In this document: one piece after another, positions 59,792 through 64,000 of the stretch | Position numbering within the stretch: position 1 is the first letter of the stretch | Layout of the letters: each line of letters begins with the position of its first letter | NCBI GenBank assembly: GCA_037043015.1 | Contig: CM073323.1 | Span: forward strand, 3,534,001 to 3,598,000 | Length of the DNA: 64,000 nucleotides | Source: Bryum argenteum | Lineage: Eukaryota; Streptophyta; Bryopsida; Bryales; Bryaceae | Reading direction: 5' to 3' | Notes under the pieces: generated by a model | What the model was told of the DNA's origin: nothing | Seen by the model: the letters and a program-made list of their open reading frames with translations, nothing else | Databases searched by the model: none | Translations under genes and position numbers: made by a program

Positions 59792-59890
59792 ATGACATTT
59801 TGGATGTCATTTTGGATATCATTTTGGATGTCATTTTGGATGACATTTTTATGACATTTTTGATGGCATTTTAGATATCATTTTAGATGA
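59792..59890. repeat. 12-bp minisatellite
   Basis: About eight imperfect copies of a unit like GATGTCATTTTG, with variants GATATC and GATGAC. It lies 65-165 bp before the putative TATA box of the BTB gene. Confidence 0.85.
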
Positions 59891-59955
59891 CCTCGATAGT
59901 CAAGCTGATGTCCTCGATAGTCAAGTAGACCTCGGTAGTATTGTAGTAATTTTCT

Positions 59956-59963
59956 TATAAAAT
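59956..59963 (+). promoter_or_regulatory. Putative TATA box of the BTB gene
   Basis: TATAAAAT, followed about 30-40 bp later by the 13-bp repeat, which would then lie in the 5' leader. Positional inference only. Confidence 0.4.
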
Positions 59964-60000
59964 AAGGATTTGGGCACCCTTCCCTATCATTGTGATATTT

Positions 60001-60100
60001 CTATAGTGCTCCCTACAGTGCTTTTCTATAGTGCTTTTCTATAGTGCTGTTCTATGGTGCTTTTCTATATTGCTTTTCTATAGTGCTTTTCTATAGTGTT
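60001..60100. repeat. 13-bp minisatellite in the probable BTB leader
   Basis: Eight copies of a unit like CTATAGTGCTTTT with single-base variants. It directly follows the 12-bp minisatellite region and the putative TATA box. Confidence 0.9.
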
Positions 60101-60410
60101 GTATCTCTCTTGCTAGTTTACGAACAGGAGCTTGACTTTTCATCACCGTTAACATTGTTGTTTTTGTGAAGTACAAGGTAATTGTCTTGTTTCCTTCTTG
60201 TGTTTTTTTATCCTATACACACAGTAGGTACATAATGCACATAAAAGAAGTTTATAACTAGCGCTAGCTACCTCTTGAAAAGCATTTGCAATACTACAAA
60301 TACATTCGGCAATCATTATATACATGTTCGGATTATATATATGTTCGGATTGTAAGTAAATGAAGCCGATATTAACTCACGAGTCCCAATTGCCCAATGC
60401 AGGTCCAAAT

Positions 60411-61682
60411 ATGGAAGAAGAGGACCGCTTTGTCACCATTATCCTACGACCAAGCGAGAACCCCAACGAAGTGGCAGCTGAACTCCTAATGCTTTCAAGT
60501 ATCCTGAAGCAATGTAGCAAATTCTTCGAGGTGGCCTTGGCGGAGAGATGGAACGATCCAAGTTCATCGATGATAATCTCTCTTGAGATGACTTCGGGGA
60601 TCCCTGTCGAAAGCTACATTGAGTGCTTGACACGCATGCATCAACCGTTGAAGAAAGGATTCCAGAGTGTAGTATCCAGTCTCCATCTTCTCCGAGTGGC
60701 AACTCAATTTGAATATGATAAACTGACGATCGACATCTGTGGGTATCTATCTGCCAAGCTCTGGACTAAAGCGGAAGAGTTCCAAATTCGACAGTATGTA
60801 TCTGCTCAGAATTTCCCCCTCAGTCTAGCAAACGATCTCAAGGTTCGGTTGTCGTTGGATGGCTCCACAAGAATCAGCAATAGTAAGAAACTCGGCGATC
60901 TCCTAGAGGAGACCATACGTGTCGCCTTGGGTCGAGGCCGAGCTTCCCCACCGACCATGAGCATGGAGGAAGCTCGGTCTTTCTTCGATGAACAGTTTGC
61001 TAGCATTCGTGAAAGTCTGCCGAACCCTGGATTTTACATGGACATGATGTCTATCGTAAATAGCGCGACGAAGGAATTGCTGGTGGAGTTTGAAGAACAC
61101 TGTCGTCAACATGGACTGGAAAAAGTGGTCGCTACGCAGCCGCATTTGGTTCCAGGATTTGAGCCTCCACTGGAAGCGATTTGTTGGATATTAGACAAGT
61201 TGATCACGGCCGATGTAGCGGACGAAGGAGCGGGGTGGTTCTTGCAGTTGGAGTTGTACCCGGATATCTTTGAGGCTGCGGTGTTTTCCAGTGACTATAA
61301 TCACATCGTCCTTGGGATAACCATTGCTAGGCTTGTGTTGCTCATGCATCGGAAAGCAGCAAGTGGAGAATTGGTGCTGAAGGAGTCGGCGCGAGTAGAG
61401 TTATTTCGACGATGGGATTTGATTAAGGCTTATAAGAACTTTAGTCCTTACTTTAATGCAATGTTGGAATTGGACATTCCACAAGTACGAGAAGATGAGA
61501 TGATGCGTTTGCCTGTAGAGAAGCGGGCGGAGGTTGTGGTAGAAGTGAAAGACGCTCTTTATCATACCTTGTCATTGCCAAAGCAGATGGAGCTTCTTCA
61601 AGAGGGAGTGTGTGCTCGCCCTTCAAGCTACGTAAAGCCATCGTCGCTAGCCAGGATCATGAAACGAAACTGGGCATCTTAG
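60411..61682 (+). CDS. BTB/POZ domain protein, At3g05675-like
   Basis: 423 aa from the ATG at 60411. I prefer this start because the ATGGAAG there aligns with the start region of pseudogene B and lies just after an acceptor-like TGCAG|GTCC (60402). The in-frame ATG at 60360 would add 17 residues lying in a probable 5'-UTR intron (donor AAG|GTAATT at 60178, 225 bp). Residues 5-115 form a BTB domain (VTIILRPSE, LSSILKQCSKFFEVALAERW, ESYIECLTRMHQPLKKGF). The C-terminal half (LDKLITADVADEGAGWFLQLEL onward to LLEGV-like end) resembles the helical region of plant BTB proteins of the At3g05675/At1g63850 group. Such proteins are thought to be CUL3 ubiquitin-ligase adaptors; the substrate is unknown. 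The frame is intact, unlike the two decayed relatives 10 kb away. Confidence 0.85.
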   Translation: MEEEDRFVTIILRPSENPNEVAAELLMLSSILKQCSKFFEVALAERWNDPSSSMIISLEMTSGIPVESYIECLTRMHQPLKKGFQSVVSSLHLLRVATQFEYDKLTIDICGYLSAKLWTKAEEFQIRQYVSAQNFPLSLANDLKVRLSLDGSTRISNSKKLGDLLEETIRVALGRGRASPPTMSMEEARSFFDEQFASIRESLPNPGFYMDMMSIVNSATKELLVEFEEHCRQHGLEKVVATQPHLVPGFEPPLEAICWILDKLITADVADEGAGWFLQLELYPDIFEAAVFSSDYNHIVLGITIARLVLLMHRKAASGELVLKESARVELFRRWDLIKAYKNFSPYFNAMLELDIPQVREDEMMRLPVEKRAEVVVEVKDALYHTLSLPKQMELLQEGVCARPSSYVKPSSLARIMKRNWAS

Positions 61683-64000
61683 GTAGTTCGGGAGGTGAAG
61701 GATGTGTTTTATAGTAGCAATGCATACATAAGGAATGTGCTTTGAAATGACAGCATGGTATCATGGATCAAAGTTGATTGTCAAATTGTTTGAGATCTTA
61801 TGGTATTCTTGTACAGTGCTTTTTATCTACTTCATACTTTCTTAACTCTTAAACATTGTAAATTTTTGAAATGTATTGAGAAGAATTCGCCTCGGGCATG
61901 TGTTTTCCTTCAAGAGTTTTAATAGTGCATGCAACTTTAATGTGATCTATTTAATTGGCTTGTAGTGGTGAAATATGTCTTATGGCATGCGACGCATAAG
62001 ACCCATTGACATTTTGTTCGAAATGAACCTCTCTTATGGCATAGGCAAGGGTGTCATCTCAATCACATTTGATATTTTCATGAATTCTTATTATACAAGA
62101 GTGATCTATAAAAAGATGAAGCTTAACAACTTTCTTGTTGAATGCATTTATTAATGGAGTCAATATCGTAGTAGATTTTCAATATTGTATCTATGTAGAA
62201 AAATAAATGGTCTTTGAGGGTTGAATAGTTTTAATTGTCCATAAGATTCCAACTTTGTTTTTTTGGCCAATCTAACCCTAAACATCGCAACCTATTTTTA
62301 GCTAAAAACACAATTCTCTACAAAGTCTCATAAATGTAAAAATGAAGAATGTAAGTTAATTTAAATCTTAACCCTACATTTGAGCTTGTTATATACTTAT
62401 TGTAGGTCATGTGGATCAAAAGTTGAGTCATAAGCTCTCATAGATTGCAAAGTATTCAAGATAAATCATAGAAGTTAAGTATTTTCACTTTGAAGGGGAA
62501 TTCTAATAACAATTTTTTTATTGTTCACCTTTAACTCAAGACCCATAAAAATCCATCCAAACAATATCTTGGCTTGTATAATAGCCTTGCCATGGTAAAA
62601 AATGCCAAAAACATTAACGAAAGAAAAATAGTCTAAATCCAGACCCTTTGCACTATATATATATATATAAATTGTACCATAGTTGTCAATGTATGATTGA
62701 TGTACTAGAGCAACAATGAGAATTCAAGTGATATTCTTGATACAAATATGTTAACATCTGAAGTCAACATAGAATACTTTTACAACACTCTTCATCTGTT
62801 CTAATATATTGATACTCTTTCATAGACCTATGCGTGCTTGTAATGACCAATTTCATTGAAGAGAATGTTATTTATTTTATTTTTGAAAGTGAGACAATGT
62901 AAATCTGAGAATACTTCTCAGAATTCTTATGCAATACTGTGGAGTGCGCATACTCCACAGCAAACCAAAGTTTGTATAAGAAACATTTTCCAGTTAGAAA
63001 AGGGTGTGGAAAATGATGCTCGGGGTAGCCTCCGAGGAATATACCGACCCCACGGTTTGGTTCTGTAAAGTCTGGATCAGTGGCGGAAACTGAAAGTGGC
63101 CAGCAACAAAAAGTGAGCAGCGAAAGAACGGTTGAGGCCTCGTGCTGTTCACGGGCTCATCATAGCAACAGTCACCAATTCTTTTCCTCACTTGTGCACA
63201 AACACAGAAGAAGGAGACTGAGAAGTTCCAACCTATTCAGAGTCCGGCGTGAATAGAGTGTTCGTTCAACCTATCCTTGAATGTATGCCTGGAGGTCATT
63301 TCAAAAATGGTAGGACTACTTATCCATCCTTCTCAGGGTGAACGCACAAACACATAGCACTTTACTGCGCATGTCATTTCCAATCCAGTATATTCAGTCC
63401 ATTTCTCTCAATTAGAATTATGTTGTTAATCTTAATTAATGTTGTTATTGAAGAGTATCGTTTCTTTTCGATAACACCATTTTTTGCATAACCACTCAAG
63501 AGCCTTGTTATCATCGGTCATTACAAAATAGCATTGCCATTAGTTGCGTTGCTATTAATTACCACAATATGACATTACCATTTGGTTACCACAATCTCAA
63601 GAATCGCGTGCTCCATGCTCTAGAAGGAAGGCCACAATATGCCTCTCGAATGAATTTCCACCTTTCATGCCTTCTCAAAATCAACTCACTCCCGTGATTC
63701 CTATCGTGCCTCGAGAGCCTTCTCTATTATTGACTTTTGGCTTCTGAGGAGCTTTCTTTGACTTCTTACGTATGATTAGTGATATGAGTTGTTGTGTTAG
63801 AGGTAAAAGTGGCGCTTAAATGTTTTCAAGGAGTATAGTACACTGCTTTCATTTTCATCATTCAGAGTCTACATTTACACTTTTGGATGCCCGTGCTCAA
63901 AACGAACAAGGGTTACGTGCCTTAGTAGATTTTGACAATGTTCTTCCTCTACTCTCCTCTTACATCTTACCTTACTCAACAAGAAACTTAGATGTTGAAG
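61683..64000. other. Gene-free AT-rich spacer to the end of the window
   Basis: No credible genes. A TTAACTCTTAAACATTG near 61845 looks like another eroded TTAA-type MITE end, possibly paired with TTTGAGGGTTGA near 62217. One 3'-terminal retroelement module is at 63221-63276. Confidence 0.45.
63221..63276 (-). mobile_element. Retroelement 3'-terminal module, copy f
   Basis: On the minus strand it reads GAACGAACACTCTATTCACG, then CCGGACT-CTGAAT-AGGTTGG and AACTTCTC. The outer stem pairs CCGG with TTGG through G-U pairs. Confidence 0.6.

Noticed and set aside
1..64000. CRISPR arrays, rRNA genes, prophage or operon structure
   Set aside because: No regularly spaced identical repeats, no rRNA sequence, and the genes are intron-bearing plant nuclear genes.

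Overview
The window is nuclear DNA from a land plant. Evidence: a plastid-type class I aldolase with a transit-like N-terminus, an AMT1-type ammonium transporter, two plant-specific B3 proteins of the At3g19184/At5g42700 type, a plant-type BTB/POZ protein, spliceosomal introns and long AT-rich spacers full of small DNA transposons. A giant DUF6606-DUF3638-DUF3645 protein, a family I know best from fungi and oomycetes, hints at a bryophyte or other seedless plant. That placement is inference; no species can be named.

Layout. 1.4-11.3 kb: the giant P-loop protein (two exons, + strand), about 3,250 codons long, open throughout except for one in-frame TAG at 8566-8568. 14.1-15.9 and 19.1-20.9 kb: a tandemly duplicated ~1.8 kb unit, each carrying an intronless B3 gene. 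22-24 kb: a foldback repeat, a scrap of BTB gene and a tRNA-derived SINE. 26.3-31.4 kb: a cluster of five Harbinger-type MITEs with TTA/TAA target sites, two of which host younger insertions. 35.6-36.8 kb: a 1.26 kb hAT-like element with an 8-bp target duplication. 38.8-39.1 kb: a long imperfect hairpin. 41.6-43.2 kb: the ammonium transporter (two exons). 47.1-51.3 kb: two decayed BTB copies bordered by TTAA-flanked, piggyBac-like MITEs. 53.4-55.0 kb: the aldolase (minus strand, three exons). 55.4-58 kb: more MITEs. 59.8-61.7 kb: minisatellites followed by the intact BTB gene.

The six intact or near-intact genes do not form a pathway; plants have no operons and the neighbours look unrelated (carbon metabolism, ammonium uptake, transcription, protein-protein adaptor, unknown ATPase-like giant). 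What links the window is its transposon biology. At least four kinds of terminal-inverted-repeat element can be delimited by their target-site duplications. A family of short retroelement 3' ends with a covarying stem-loop occurs six times.

Most worth following up: the amber codon that separates the two halves of the P-loop core in an otherwise intact giant gene; the six-copy 3'-terminal stem-loop module; the TTAA/CCCTTAAACG piggyBac-like families, unusual for a plant; the hAT-like element and its possible cargo; and the ~220-bp hairpin at 38.85-39.07 kb. All calls come from reading sequence and from memory of protein families; no database search was run.
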